Below, piece by piece: positions 12,475-24,617 of a DNA stretch of 64,000 nt. The notes beneath the pieces are model-generated. The model saw only the letters and a list, made by a program, of their open reading frames with translations, ran no database searches and was not told the DNA's origin. The stretch spans positions 554,501 to 618,500 of the forward strand of contig OY744520.1 of NCBI GenBank assembly GCA_963556195.1, in the 5' to 3' direction. The position numbers were made by a program, and so were the translations under genes. Position 1 is the stretch's first letter. The number at the start of each line of letters is the position of its first letter. The DNA comes from Sepiola atlantica. Taxonomy: Eukaryota; Mollusca; Cephalopoda; Sepiida; Sepiolidae.

Positions 12475-14600
12475 AGGTTGCTGGAGAAATAGAATACATA
12501 GAGAAAAGTTTGTGGACGAATGAAATCATCCAGTATGGTAAATAAGTGTGAACTCAAATTCATTCACCATTTGATGTATTTGTCAAAGCAAAAAGTGGTG
12601 GCATTTTTACATTTCTTCATTGGGACGACAAAACTCCCCCAATATTTGATGAGATTTACAGATTGTTTTAAGGAGATACATTTCTTCTGTACCGATCTGT
12701 TATTAGGGTGGGGCCCTTTAGTTAGAGCAGTATAAGTTTCAGTCTAAATAAAAAATATAAAACAGGCCAGGCCTTCAACATTGTGGTTCACAGGAAAATC
12801 GTCGGTGATTTTACACCGCATTCCTTCTTCGCTGAAATAAGATTCATTTTCCAATTTTTTTAAACATATTTTTACGAATAACATTTCAGGAGTTTTTCTA
12901 ATTGGGCATTAACCAACCAATTACCGCAGTGATTAACTGACGTCCGGTGAAATATATGATCTATCATCCTTTTTATGTATGAATCTATTGAGATGTCTGT
13001 AGTTTGTGCTCTCAGAGCACAATGCAAGATAAAATGTTCGGCGCTGCCTGGCATACGTTGGCATATATCCTAATCGAATAATGAGCTAGCATCCTGCCTT
13101 GAGCTCCAAATATTGAAAACCAGCTACGAAAAAACAATTCTACAAAGTAACCCATATTCTTTGCAACTCTATAGTCAATCTTTCTGTCACACCTCGACGC
13201 TCTTATTTGTTTCCTACATCAAAAATGATGTCTAAATAAACGTTGTTTGACTTTTTTCTTCTTTCGTGCACAAGCACGTTGGTATCATCTCAGAATCAAG
13301 TGCTCATTCTACGCCTTCTAAAGAAAACGTGTTTTATTATGTTTTGTACGCAGGTGACTTCACACAGCATTTCCGATAAAATCAAAAATGTTTATTTTTA
13401 ATCCAATCAAAAAATAATCCGATTAAATACAACGATGTGTTCAGCTAGCCCTTAGAATTTTTGTATTTTCGAATGATTTTTTTCGATATATACAAAATAA
13501 ATTGCACACAAAAATCGAAAATTTTACTGTACGCAAACCTTACATATTTTGCGGGTTTGAGCAATTTTGCATTTTTTCCTATTTGCCAGATTACATTTGC
13601 AAATACTAGGTATATAAAATATTTTGATGTATCTTTAAAAGATTTTCTTCATATATACAGAAAATAATAGAAACATTCGCACTTAATTAAATTATAAAAA
13701 GTGAAAAAATACCCCCCCCAAAAAACAAAAAACAAAATCAAAACAAAACACAGTAGAATTTAGAAGTCAGAGTCTATTCACGTATTTCAAAATGTCTTAC
13801 TTCAAACTTCTCGCTCGGTACAGCGATCTACTTCACTTCATCTCACGAACCCAAAGCACCTTTTGTCAAGGAACACGTAAGCATCCTTTCTTCCCCTTCC
13901 CTTTTGATAACATGTACATCTAACCCTCCTCACGGCGACTACTACTAAGCCTTTCACACTTACATGCTACTATGCACCCACGATGGAAACAGCTTCCTTA
14001 GAAACTAAATTCCATAACAAAATTGTTAAGTTGGTGAAAGGCTGTGTACACCCCATTCTGGTATAGCCAGTGAAGTCAGACTGTCGGGCTCTATCGGCCC
14101 ACGTTCATATGGGTTAACCAACACACAAGGCGGATATTCCATTGAGACGAATTATTTCTATGGTAGGGTCATCACAACATAAGTTTGCAAAATGGATCTT
14201 TAATATTTTGCAGCCAGTATTGGAACACTATAATTAATACTGCTTAAAAGATTCAATTTTTTTTGCAAATTATATTCAAAAGTCTAAGGTTGCAAATAAA
14301 TGTATGTGTTCTTACGATAGTAGCAACCTATTTACTTGTGCCCCTATTTTTGAAACAATACGTATATGTGCCTATTTTTTATATCATAACCAGTTATCGC
14401 CCCCTTCTATTCCTGAAAGCATATTCTTGCATTCGATAAGAAATTGCCACTACATCTGTTGAATCTAGTTTTGACGATGTAATATATAGGCAAATAGATG
14501 GTGTATCCATGGACTCAGTTCTGGGATAAAAAAATGACGAATATTTGTTTTGGTTTCTATAAGAAGAAATAATTATCTGGACCCATTGAACCTTTAGTAT
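11260..14600. other. AT-rich interval with little recognisable content
   Basis: A (GA)n tract lies at about 12421-12476. At about 12990-13085 on the minus strand, a short stretch reading CQRMPGSAEHFILHC resembles the zinc-binding C-terminus of a LINE ORF2, but it is too short to assign. Nothing else was recognised. Confidence 0.45.
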
Positions 14601-14610
14601 AATTTCGTAG

Positions 14611-15495
14611 ATGACATATTTTGCCTTTTCACTAATCAAACAGAGGCAAATAAATTATTCCACCTTAATTAATACCATGCATCCCGCATTAAAATATACT
14701 CATGAAGGAGAGCGCAATTCCACTTTAACTGCCCTTGATGTATTGGTAACAAAAACACCAACGAGTTACCTTCCGTCAATCTACCGTAAACCTACGTTTA
14801 TGGGACTATGTACCCGCTGGATTCATTTTGTGCTAACAAATATAGTTTGACCTTATTTGGATCCTAACACATAGAGCCCTTTATGATTTGTTCACAATCA
14901 AAATTAGACGAAAAAAATAAGAATTATTACAAATGCTTAGTCCAATAATAGTTACCGTCTTCAGGCCAGTCATCAAAAAGAAAAATAACTATATTTCCCA
15001 AAATAAAACCAAATACGGTGATTACATGCCCAATTTATATTCGTTTGACTTAGTTAGGTACAGTACGTGAGAAATTCGCCAATAGTTAGAATATGGCTAT
15101 TTTACTTTGAATATGCATGTTGTGCTCTCTACAAAGCCTCTATTGGTGTCCTCTCGAAAATATGTTTTACCCCCACACACCATGAGAATGATGTGATTTA
15201 TCATTTAAGATGTAGTTGCAGTGTCGACTACGTGAGTAAGACGACGTTGAGATTAGACAATAAAGTCAAACAACACATACCTAGTAAAATTAAGAATGAA
15301 ACCGTCCGTTTAACGAACGTTTTAAATAATAAATACAGGTTTTCTATTACAAATCATTTGATTAAACACCCGACATGCTCAAGGAATTTCAGCATTGACT
15401 CATTTACCATCTTAAGTCATGCTCATTCGCTTTGGCATCCGAAAGTCTTGGAGACGATTCACGTTCGTTTAAAGCGCCCCTTCCTTTGTAAATAA
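14611..15495 (+). pseudogene. Penelope-like element remnant (RT tail and GIY-YIG nuclease)
   Basis: Broken coding sequence in at least two pieces. The first (about 14611-14850) reads LDVLVTKTPTSYLPSIYRKP, matching the conserved stretch at the end of the reverse transcriptase of Penelope-like elements. A frameshifted piece at about 14855-14910 continues with LTHRALYDLFTIK. The second (15067-15495) has VIYHLRCSCSVDYVSKT then RLDNKVKQH, the GIY-YIG core pattern (C-x-C, YV-x-KT, RL, QH), and FTILSHAHSLWHPKVLE, the usual nuclease C-terminal stretch. Stops and frame changes separate the pieces, so no functional protein is made. Confidence 0.75.
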
Positions 15496-15547
15496 AGGGA
15501 GTGTCTATTAACATTATACGTGATCACTCTCTAAGACAACCCCATTG

Positions 15548-15569
15548 TATATATATATATATATATATA
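15548..15569. repeat. (TA)n microsatellite
   Basis: Short TA run just after the Penelope-like remnant. Confidence 0.9.
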
Positions 15570-15667
15570 CCATAATGCTGTTGAGTGAGTGCGAATTCGG
15601 TCTGCTGTTCTTTTTATTACTATTAATCATGAATGATTAAACATGTTTTCCCTTCAGGCTTCCAGTA

Positions 15668-15669
<2 letters not shown>

Positions 15670-15757
<88 letters not shown>
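15670..15757. repeat. (TA)n microsatellite
   Basis: About 88 bp of TA with two TG interruptions. Confidence 0.95.
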
Positions 15758-15894
15758 TAAAAAAAATTTTTTTTAAATTTGTTATTCTGTTTTTTTAATT
15801 AGTTTTTGTTTGTATTTTATAATTCTGATGATGTCTATAATTTTGAACTTATACAATCTATAATATCCAACAAATGCTACACATCAACCTATAA

Positions 15895-17260
15895 TAATGT
15901 TCTCAGCGCACACACATAGTAATCGCATGTGTGTGTATGTATGTGTGTGTATGCATACATGTGTGTATATGTACATGTGTATATGTCTGTATGTATGTAT
16001 GTGCGTAGGTATGTGTAGAATTAACTGTAATTGCATACGCTGTATTAAAACAATAGCAGGTATAAATGCAAGTAATTTGAACTGAGATAGATTGAAGCAA
16101 TAATGAATGGTTTTGATTACTAAAATATGGATGTTTGTATAAATGTTAATCTATTTTGATTGCATGCATGTGGATATTTGTATGCACATACACATATGTG
16201 TGTACGTGGTCTGTGTACGTATATATAATGACATTATATATTTATGTTATACGGGTATGACAGTATACTTGTATCTGTAATGGTGTATACATTTGGAATC
16301 GTATGGTTTAGGTATGTATGTATATATATTGGTGAGCATAAGTGTGTGTGTATGTGTGCATACGTGGGTGTGTATAATTGGACTGAAATATATATGTATG
16401 TATGGGTATAGGTACTTCGACTGATATTTTATATTGCAGCAAAAGGTGTATTTTCATGTCATTTTATTTTTATTTCGATTTTGATATTCATTTCTTGTGT
16501 ACGTATACGTTGATGAATGCACATATTTATATGCCTAGGTGTGTACTTTATATATGTGTATGTATTTTTGTGTGTATGTGTATATATATATATATGTATA
16601 TATATGCATGTATGTGGACTTGTGCGTGTGTATGTTTGCGTATGTGTACGTTGTTTGTGTGTTGTGTGTATATCTGACTATGAATATACACGTATACATT
16701 TGTGGGTAGTTTTTATATTTGCATAGTCTAGTTTTTATATATATATATTCTAGGTATGTGCTTGTATATATTAATTTGTGTGCACTTTGTATAAGTATAG
16801 GTGTGTATGTATGTATTTGTATTCGTATATATGTATAGGTGTGAACTGTCGGCGCTTGTGTATATGTGTGTGTATGCGTGTGTATGTATGTATGTATGTA
16901 TGTGTATATATATATATATATGCATATATATATGTATATGTGTATGTATATATATATGTCAGTGTGTGTGTATGTATATATATGCATATATGTACGTATT
17001 TTTAGGAACTATTTATACTAAAAGTGTATGTGTGTGCATGCGTGTATATCTATGTTACGAATATGCGCATGTATGATTTATGTATGTATATGTATGTGTA
17101 TGTGTATATATACATCTGTGTATGTATGTATATATGTGCATGTATATGTGTGTGTGCGTGTGTATATATATGTATATATATGTGTATATATGTGTGTGTG
17201 TGTGTGTGTATATAGATATGCGTGTGTAGGTTCATATAGTGTGTTTGTGTAGACGTATGA
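15895..17260. repeat. cryptically simple TG/TA-rich region
   Basis: About 1.4 kb built from short TGTA, TATG and TGTG runs without one regular period. It yields overlapping Cys/Val/Tyr and His/Thr/Ile low-complexity frames on both strands, none of them genes. Strict strand asymmetry (G and T on plus) holds through most of the region. Confidence 0.85.
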
Positions 17261-17729
17261 ATTTTTGTATTGAATTTTTTTTTAATACATCTAGAATATA
17301 TTTATAAGCACGTATGTATTTTGAATATATGCTTGATTGATAGTGGATCTATGTGTGTGTGTCCATGTTTAGATGTGTATGTATCTCAATGTCTTTTTAT
17401 TTATTTGTATTTGCGTATCTATTAGAGTTTGTTTATATATGTGTGATTCTTGATATATAGATAAGATATTTATACTGAAGTGAGTTTGTAAAACTTGGTA
17501 GGTTAAAGAGTTTAAAGAAACCCAGAAAGAAGTGGGCAATAAAATAAGGAAAGGAAAAGGTGATGGAGACGCCATAAAAAGTAATGAAAAGGACAACCAC
17601 TAACAAAAATGGTCAGCAAGTGGAATAGGTAATCCGATACTAATTCATAAGAAATAGAAAATGACTAAACCCCAAAAAGATTTATTTAGGAGAGAAAATT
17701 CTTCAAATTCATCCATTTCTCTGAAATTC
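17261..17729. other. interval before the hammerhead ribozyme
   Basis: No coding motif recognised. Given the ribozyme that follows, this may be the decayed interior of a ribozyme-bearing retroelement. Confidence 0.35.
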
Positions 17730-17795
17730 TTGGTCTGATGAGGTTGATTTTCTGGGAACAGTGCAACCGAAACATGTATGCACATATGTAACCAA
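17730..17795 (+). ncRNA. hammerhead ribozyme, type I, complete
   Basis: Stem I arm TTGGT (17730-17734), core CTGATGA (17735-17741), stem II GGTTG (17742-17746) with CAACC (17764-17768) around a 17-nt loop, core GAAA (17769-17772), stem III ACATGT with ATATGT (17772-17777 with 17784-17789, one G-U), H17 = A at 17790, stem I arm ACCAA (17791-17795). All core bases match the consensus and every stem pairs. Cleavage is predicted after 17790. Stem I is the open stem, so this is the type I arrangement seen in animal Penelope-like elements and retrozymes. Confidence 0.85.
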
Positions 17796-17914
17796 TAATG
17801 TTTGTATAAATAAAAATGTATACTTATAAACAGCTTTACTTGTTATTGAGCACTTTTTATAAACACTTGAGTTTCTACGGATTAACATTTACAGAAACTA
17901 ATAAAATACATGTA

Positions 17915-17915
<1 letters not shown>

Positions 17916-17978
<63 letters not shown>

Positions 17979-17990
17979 AGAGAGAGAGAT
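17916..17990. repeat. (TA)n then (GA)n microsatellite
   Basis: TA run to about 17976, then a short GA run. Confidence 0.95.
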
Positions 17991-18104
17991 ATCAGGAGAT
18001 ATAATTTTTTATGTATCAATTTTCAGTATTTACTTCAACAGTGCTCGATACGTAAGTAGAGCTAGGTAGTAAGTTATTAAGATATATTGGTTGCGATTAA
18101 GCTA

Positions 18105-18160
18105 CACAGAGGCTCCCGTGTTTCATCCCCAGGGGAATCTTCAGGCTAAAATACATGGAG
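18105..18160 (-). ncRNA. hammerhead-like motif at Penelope-like remnant
   Basis: On the minus strand: CTGAAGA, then a strong hairpin TCCCC/GGGGA, then GAAAC, ACAC...GTGT, and short GC/AT pairing across the ends. It is hammerhead-like, but one extra T on each side separates the core from stem II, so the usual closing pair next to the core is T-T. It lies downstream (minus strand) of the GIY-YIG remnant at 18460-18790, which fits ribozyme placement in Penelope-like elements. Activity is doubtful. Confidence 0.45.
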
Positions 18161-18459
18161 TTAGTTGCCGGGTGTTTTTATATACACGGCTAGCTAGTTA
18201 ACCAATCATATTCTTTGTTGTTTTCTTAGCCAATCGCTGGGCTTCGCACGAACAAAGGTCTAGTTAGTTTTACTTCCTATTTCCTATTCTATTGTTTTGT
18301 TTTCTATAGAGAAGCCTATATCCTTTTTCTTTGTTGTATCAAAATAATGGGTGAACTAATTTTAACACGTGATTCATTGTATTTCTATTTTAGGTTTTAG
18401 TTTTTAAGTTGTCAGGTTTTAGTTTAGTTTTTTTTTACTTATTTGTTTGTTTATTAATT

Positions 18460-18790
18460 TATTTATTCATGTGTTGTCAGCCTAAGGTAAATTTTAATCT
18501 GTGCCGGCAGCTGTTTGCTATCTTACTTCTACAGTTTAATAGATTTTGGGGTTTTTAAAAATTTTTCATTCAGACATAATCTACACGCGTCGTCTAAATT
18601 TCTACATGATACTGTCCTGTCGTATTATTTTCCATTCAATTATTGGTGACCATTTTTTTGGAGCTCTCAATAGTGGTTTGCTAGTGCTGTTTAAATTCGA
18701 CGTTCTCTGTTTTTAAAAGTGCTTTTGTGATCATAATATCTGGTTTTAAAATCAAGGGAGGTCATACCCACGTAGTACTTCTTGTTATTC
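18460..18790 (-). pseudogene. Penelope-like element remnant (GIY-YIG nuclease)
   Basis: Minus-strand translation from about 18790 reads KKYYVGMTSLDFKTRYYDHK, the core of a Penelope-type GIY-YIG endonuclease (YYVG-x-T, R-x-Y-x-x-H). Further on, interrupted by stops, is ACRLCLNEKF, the CxLC segment that follows the catalytic core in this family. No reverse transcriptase piece was recognised upstream. It is a decayed 3' part of an element. Confidence 0.7.
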
Positions 18791-18825
18791 TGTCTTTCCC
18801 TGGGAAATATTGTGGCTTGGTAAAC

Positions 18826-18852
18826 ATATTATATATATATATATATATATAC

Positions 18853-18900
<48 letters not shown>

Positions 18901-18902
18901 GA
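18826..18902. repeat. (TA)n then (GA)n microsatellite
   Basis: TA to about 18851, then GA to about 18902. Confidence 0.95.
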
Positions 18903-20084
18903 GATGAGAAATGAGTTGCGGGAGTATATGTGTTGAATAAAAATCCCTAGATAAACGAGATCGTTAAGATTAATGTTCTGAATTTAGCCATTCACTTTGA
19001 TAGGAACAGTCTCACTCTGTGGTAATATCTTTTCACTCCGAGTAAATATTTCCTTTGATATAAAAGACTTGAACAGATTTGCAACATTACGTCGGCCTAG
19101 AGGTGGATTTTTTTCTTTTGATACAAATTAGAACTGACAATTTATAAATGTGTCACCACCAATTTCATGATGCCAATGGTCTGCGTCTTTAACAACTTTT
19201 TAAACAGATGTTCACGACTTTATGTTCTTTGCTTTTCATCTTTGGAATAAAAACCAAAAAGATAAAAAGGAAAATACCGCATTTTGTATTTCCTGCAACG
19301 GAGAAAAAATCTTTTAAAAAGTTTATTAAAAGAAATTGTGTTGCATCACTGAGAAAAAAAGGAATATATTTTATTATTTGTGTGTGATGCTGCGTTTTAG
19401 AGTTTTGTGTGAAAGTTCTAATTAGACTTGCTACCAGTCTAGTTGTTTAGGTGCACACCATATAAAGCCCATAGTTAGATATCCATGTGTACGGTCCAGG
19501 TAGAATCAACTTCTAACTAATAATATGTAATATTACGTCTTCTTAATCAATGACATCTTGAAATTACCCGCCCGAGTAAAGTGTGAAGAGAATACCCATG
19601 GACGCAAGAAACACAGAAAATATAACATATGACTTATTAAAAAGAGAATATTTAGCACATGGTTATGTGACAGACTAGATTGGACAGAATCTTGGATGTT
19701 TTAAGGAACGTAAAATAGTGACTCTATGGGCTAAGCAACGAATAGTTGATTTACACATGATATTAGAGGGAGCGTTCGAAGGTGATAAGGGTATTGACGC
19801 AATAAGAAACTATTTTGACGGCAGCTATAGGCCAAACAAACGAGTCTGCAGTATTGATGACAGTATAACAAAGACGATTGCTAGCCAACAGGTGGCTGTG
19901 TTTCTCGATTCTTTGTTCATGAAAAACGTATCCGTATATAAGTGAAAATAAAAACTATACATATTTATAATACAGACGGTTTAGTTTGGTTTCTGTTTTA
20001 CAGAATATCAATCCGTACAATGGAAATTATGTACTTTGTATTATTTGGATTATTCGGACTACTGTTTTCATCTGGGATGTCATT
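18903..20084. other. AT-rich interval, nothing firmly recognised
   Basis: A 75-codon reading frame near 19718-19945 has no recognisable family features. No other signal seen. Confidence 0.45.
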
Positions 20085-20140
20085 CTCACAAACGTTTCGG
20101 CCGATGTAGCCTCCGACCTTCTTCAGGTGTGTTTTGTCGA
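20085..20140 (-). ncRNA. hammerhead-like motif, weak
   Basis: On the minus strand CTGAAGA is followed by an extra A, a GGTC/GGCC stem around 12 nt, then GAAACG. As at 18105-18160, an extra base separates the first core from stem II, and stem I pairing is not evident. Possibly the ribozyme region of another Penelope-like copy. Confidence 0.3.
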
Positions 20141-20760
20141 ACTTGAGAATTTTTATGTCGAACTCGTGGATCTGTAAGGAATTTTTAACAGAACCCTTTA
20201 TTATGGTAGCGGGAATTCAGGATTTGTACGTTGTACATTGTTTGACAATATTGGAGAAAATTGAGCCTTCACATTTTTCGCAACAGTATCTGTGCATACC
20301 AGTAGATTTTGAACGAGTAATATTCCATAGCGACGATATCTATTACGCTAGTCATACACCCTTAAAGATGAAATAATCGTCAATTTTAAATCCACCAAAT
20401 TATATGATGAAGACACGTCGGACAAAAAAACTTTAATATAGAACTGTTCGACTTGGTAGAATCAACAACTTAAAAAGTGGACGGATATCGAATTATCTTT
20501 CCTCCCATGACATTGACAACTATTTGTGCCCAATTATTTTTTTTCTTATATTACTAATTTATTATAACAAGTCGTTTGTAAATACAATATTATTTGATGC
20601 TAAATATGTAAACAAATATTTATTACAATGTTTTAAGAAAAAATCCACTTTTAGTTTGGTCCTTATTTTAAGACCACACGTTTAGAGCATACTATATTCG
20701 AGCGAAATCACTTTCAAAGATTTAGTTGAGTTTATAGGATTGTTAGTGTATTCTTTAATA
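20141..20760. other. interval without recognised features
   Basis: No coding or structural motif recognised. Confidence 0.45.
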
Positions 20761-21218
20761 TTGTTACGACCTAACTGCGGGATAATCGGTACGGATTAGC
20801 AATCAGATCGTTACACATATATTTATTTTATTTAATGTCCGTTGGCACGTTAATCATCTTTGGTTAATCGTCGAATGTCGGATTAACCGGTGAAATCCGT
20901 CTTAGGGGAATTGGGATAACAAAGCAATAAATGACGAACACAGACACGAGTGAAATTAAAAGTCAATAAAGATTTTTATAAACAAATAGAAGAAAATGAC
21001 ACCACGAGAAAGAGTGAGGGAGACATACGTGTATTTTGGAGAGTGTGTGCAGATGTATGCAACATGAAATTTCAGTCAAAATATATATATTTGTGTAAGA
21101 AAGATACTGCCAAGAGATAGGCCAATACTTAGCTGTTTGTCCGAAGTATAATACGGATCAGAAGTCCACGCACATACAATACAAATGATGACACGAAAAT
21201 CAATAATCTCCTTGAATA

Positions 21219-21425
21219 GTAATCCTTGGGAATAAGAATAAGATGGATTCAATCCTCGATAAGATTGTCCTTTAAGTTCCGGGAATCGTAATCCTTGGGA
21301 ATAAGAATGTTCTAGGTTCAACCGACGATACGATTGTCCTTTAAGTTCCTGGAATCGTAATCCTTGGGAGTAATAATGTTCTGGATTCAACCGGCGATAC
21401 GATTGTCCTTTTCTCTGTTTTATTT
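21219..21425 (+). repeat. 69-bp tandem repeat, three units
   Basis: GTAATCCTTGGGA begins units at 21219, 21288 and 21357, giving an exact 69-bp spacing. Each unit also has a TTCAACC...CGAT...GATTGTCCTT block. As 69 is divisible by three, an open frame runs through on the minus strand without being a gene. Confidence 0.85.
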
Positions 21426-21767
21426 ACACAATCGTTCCGTCTGCCTTTTTCGCCCTCTCTGACGTGTTCTTAAATTCACCTCGTGTGTTTTGTTTTTCGC
21501 GTCCTTGCGACATTCGCTGTCTGTCCCGTTTCCGGTCGCCACGTCGCCTGTTCTTCATAACCCTCGCCTCCCTCTTCCCCAGTCAAGCGGCTGCTTGAAT
21601 CGCACGACAAAATCTTAGAGAGAGAGATAGACAGAGACATAGAGAGAGTAAGCTCTTCGCCTGACTGACAGTTATAAAGAGAGAGGGATGGAGACATAGG
21701 GGGCGCAAATGTTCGCTTTGCTTTGAAAATTATTTATCACAATATCTATATATAATTGAGAGGTGAC

Positions 21768-21842
21768 GGTGGTTAAGTGGTTAACAACACGGACTGACAA
21801 CCTGGGTTTGCCATGTCGAATTCAGTTCGGTCCACAGAAACG
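21768..21842 (+). repeat. tRNA-derived SINE-like segment
   Basis: GGTGACGGTGGTTAAGTGG resembles an A-box region, and TGTCGAATTCAGTTCGG lies at B-box distance. Weak clover-leaf; unlike the copies near 0.7 and 2.4 kb, no hammerhead core follows. Confidence 0.35.
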
Positions 21843-21859
21843 CTTTCACTTAGGATGTT

Positions 21860-22918
21860 GACAACCTTCACGTGGTTCCTTTCTGTAAGTATCCGATTAT
21901 CTTTCTAGATTCTGACTAGAAAGATATTGGTGAAACCAATGACGACAATAGAATTATCTGATTCAGACGATAGTAAAGACTTCTTACCGAAAAAATCTGA
22001 TTGAATCATAGATAACAGTATACATAAGACTAAGACCTCAGTGTTGCCAATATACATCGGACAGTAGATGTAAAATTTGAAAGATAATCTTCATGACTAA
22101 CAATATATATATCTGAAAAAGACAGATGCTGTTGAGATATGTTTACTTATCCTTCTGGTCCTAAAAGTTTCGCGGGAATAGTGCGTGCTGGTTAGGCTCT
22201 CATTCAGTTATGTTCTTTCTCTGCCTATTTTCTAGTGATTGTTTGGCAAGTATATCATCGAACCAGACATTTTCTCTCTACATAACCGACCTCCTCAATA
22301 CAGGCCAATGTTTCTCATCTGTTTAGGTCAAATTAAGTTATCTAAAACTTTTTTGGAGACATCTCTGAAACGCAGCTTAAGCTTTATCATTGATACTTGC
22401 TGCTCAAGTGAACCATAGAGATCCTTTAAGGTCGTACCGTTATGCATTATCACAATGCGAAGGCCAGCACATGAAACTTTTTAATTGAGTTTATATTCTA
22501 GTGATATCAGCGCTCCTAGAACTCTATTGTTCGTGACTTAGTTTTGTATCTTGGTTATGTTTTGTTCATTCAGTTTATTGTGCGACTATAGTCTCTTTGT
22601 CAGTTAGGCAGATGTGCTAGCTGCATTACCGATGCGCTTATTTAATTCGAAGTCGATAGAAAGCCTGTTGTACAACAGCTCATAATAAACGATCCTCATT
22701 TTGACTGGTAGGGTGTTACAGGGACACTGCCAGCAAAAAATACAGACCTTCATGAAAAGTGTCTCTGACAGGTTCTTCAGTTAACATAGTTTAAACGAGT
22801 GCGAAACACAGACGGGTGGGCTGGGAAAAAACAGTCCCAATTAGTCGAAATACGACGACTTAAATAACGATGACATAAAAAAACACTCTTTGAACAGAGC
22901 TAACTAACGTAACTCGAC
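21860..22918. other. interval without recognised features
   Basis: Read on both strands. No motif-bearing frame or clear repeat. Confidence 0.45.
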
Positions 22919-23093
22919 AGGATTTTGGTTGGAAACCCAAAGGAATGCGAAGAAGAGGACGCCCAAAGTAAGCCTGGAGATGCAGCTTTTTATGGGAATT
23001 TATATGTGGAAACTATAAAGATAGCGAGAGGGGACAGAAGAAGGTGGAAAACAACCGTGGAAGCCATATGTTCTAATGTAAGTGAAGAGGACT
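22919..23093 (+). pseudogene. LINE ORF2 C-terminal remnant
   Basis: One frame gives NPKGMRRRGRPKVSLEMQLF and, after a frame change, ARGDRRRWKTTVEAICSN then a stop. The RRRGRPK...W/L...AxDRxRWRxxVEAxCS pattern is the usual last ~60 residues of many invertebrate LINE reverse-transcriptase ORFs. A short tail of diverged TAAAC/CTAAAC repeats follows before the Helitron. Clade (RTE, CR1 or other) cannot be told from this piece. Confidence 0.6.
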
Positions 23094-23429
23094 AAACTAA
23101 ACAATCTAAACGATTTAACATTTATTTTAAGACTAGCGGGGCTACCCGGCGTTGCTCGGGGTCATAAAAACATATAATTGAAGAGAAATCGCGTGTGTAA
23201 CATCTTTATATTCAAACTTCTATTTCCCCCCTCCTCTATAGCCGTCTCTTTATCTTTCTACCTTTCTCTTCCCTGGTCGCCCCATTTCACCGCTACTTTC
23301 TCATTTTGCGAAAGCTGCTTCTTCCCCACCATTTCTCCTACGTTTTCCAGGGCAATAGTATGACATATTTCTATAAAAAGTACCACCTCTATCTGCGCTT
23401 TCTATATAGGTACTTATCTCCGCTCCGAT

Positions 23430-23690
23430 ATTCATACTATATACGTATGTATCGCCACAATGGTGCGCAGACTATATACGTACCTACTGTCGCCCCAGTG
23501 CACATACTATATACGTACCTATTGCCGCCCCGGTGCATATACTATAAAAGTACCTATTGCCGCCCCGGTATACATGCTATATACGTACCTATCGCTGCCC
23601 CAGTGTGAATGATACTTACGTACCTATCGCAGCCCAAGTGCGAATGCGAAATATGCATCTATCACCGGCCCAGTGCGAATACTATACCGC
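23430..23690 (+). repeat. ~33-bp minisatellite inside Helitron
   Basis: About eight diverged units of the type ACTATATACGTACCTATTG followed by CCGCCCCGGTGCAT. It starts where the sister Helitron at 63284 switches to a different repeat. Confidence 0.85.
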
Positions 23691-24605
23691 AGAAGCCTCG
23701 TGGTCCTATACCGCAGAAACACCCAACCCCTGGTTGCTATACCGCAGAAGCATCGTAATTCTATACTGCAGAAGCACCCCCCTGGGTGCCATACCGCAGA
23801 AGCAACCCCCTGGGTGCCATACTGCAGAAGCACCCCCAGGCTGCCATACCACAGAAGCAGCCTCCTGGTTGCCATACCGCAGAAGCCTCCCCAGGCTGCC
23901 ATACCACAGAAGCAGCCTCCTGGTTGCCATACCGCAGAAGCCTCAGGTTCCTATTCTGCAAAAACACCCCCCGAGTGCCATACAAACAGAAGCACCCCCT
24001 CCCCCCCCCGTTGCTATACCAGAGAAACCCCCCCTCCCCCGGTTGCTATACTGCAGAAGCCTCGTGGTCCTATACTGAGGAAGCACCCCCACCAGGTGCT
24101 ATACCGCATAAACCTCGTGGTCCTATACCGCAGAAGCACCCTACCTTTAGCTGCTATACCGCAGAAGCTTCAAGTTCCTATACTGCAGAAGCAACCCCCG
24201 GGTGCTATACCATAGAAGCACACCCCTATACCGGAGAAGAACCCCCTGAGTGCCATACCGCTGAAGCCTCAGGCTCCTATACCGCAGAAGCACCACCCTC
24301 CGGTTGCTATACCACAGAAGTACCCACCAGTTGCTATACTGCAGAAGCAACCCCCCCCCCCCCGGTTTCTATACCGCAGAAGCACCCCCCGGGTGCCATA
24401 CCGCAGAAGCACACCCTGGGTGCCATACCGCAAATACCTCAGGTTTCTATACCACAGAAGCACCCTTCCCCCCGCCTGCCATACTGCAGAAGCCTCAAGT
24501 TCCTATACCGCAGAAGCACTCCTCTGGTCCCCTACCGCAGAAGCCGCAGGTTCCTATACCGCAGAAGCACTCCCCAGGTTCAATACCGCAGAAGCTAATA
24601 CTGAA
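23685..24605 (+). repeat. GCAGAAGC minisatellite inside Helitron
   Basis: About 30 irregular units (roughly 27-45 bp) each containing TATACCGCAGAAGC or CATACCGCAGAAGC plus a C-rich spacer (runs of up to about 12 C). Open frames such as 23786-24598 are products of the repeat and not genes. Confidence 0.9.
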
Positions 24606-24617
24606 ATAACCCTTACT

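Noticed and set aside
12872..13085. LINE C-terminal fragment on minus strand (CQRMPGSAEHFILHC)
   Set aside because: Only about 15 residues resemble the zinc motif; too short to call.
15897..17252. Overlapping frames rich in Cys/Val/Tyr or His/Thr/Ile
   Set aside because: They are translations of TG/TA simple sequence.
20764..21740. Solo LTR starting TGTTACGACC
   Set aside because: The start resembles a Gypsy-type LTR, but no matching CA end, target duplication or primer-binding site was found.
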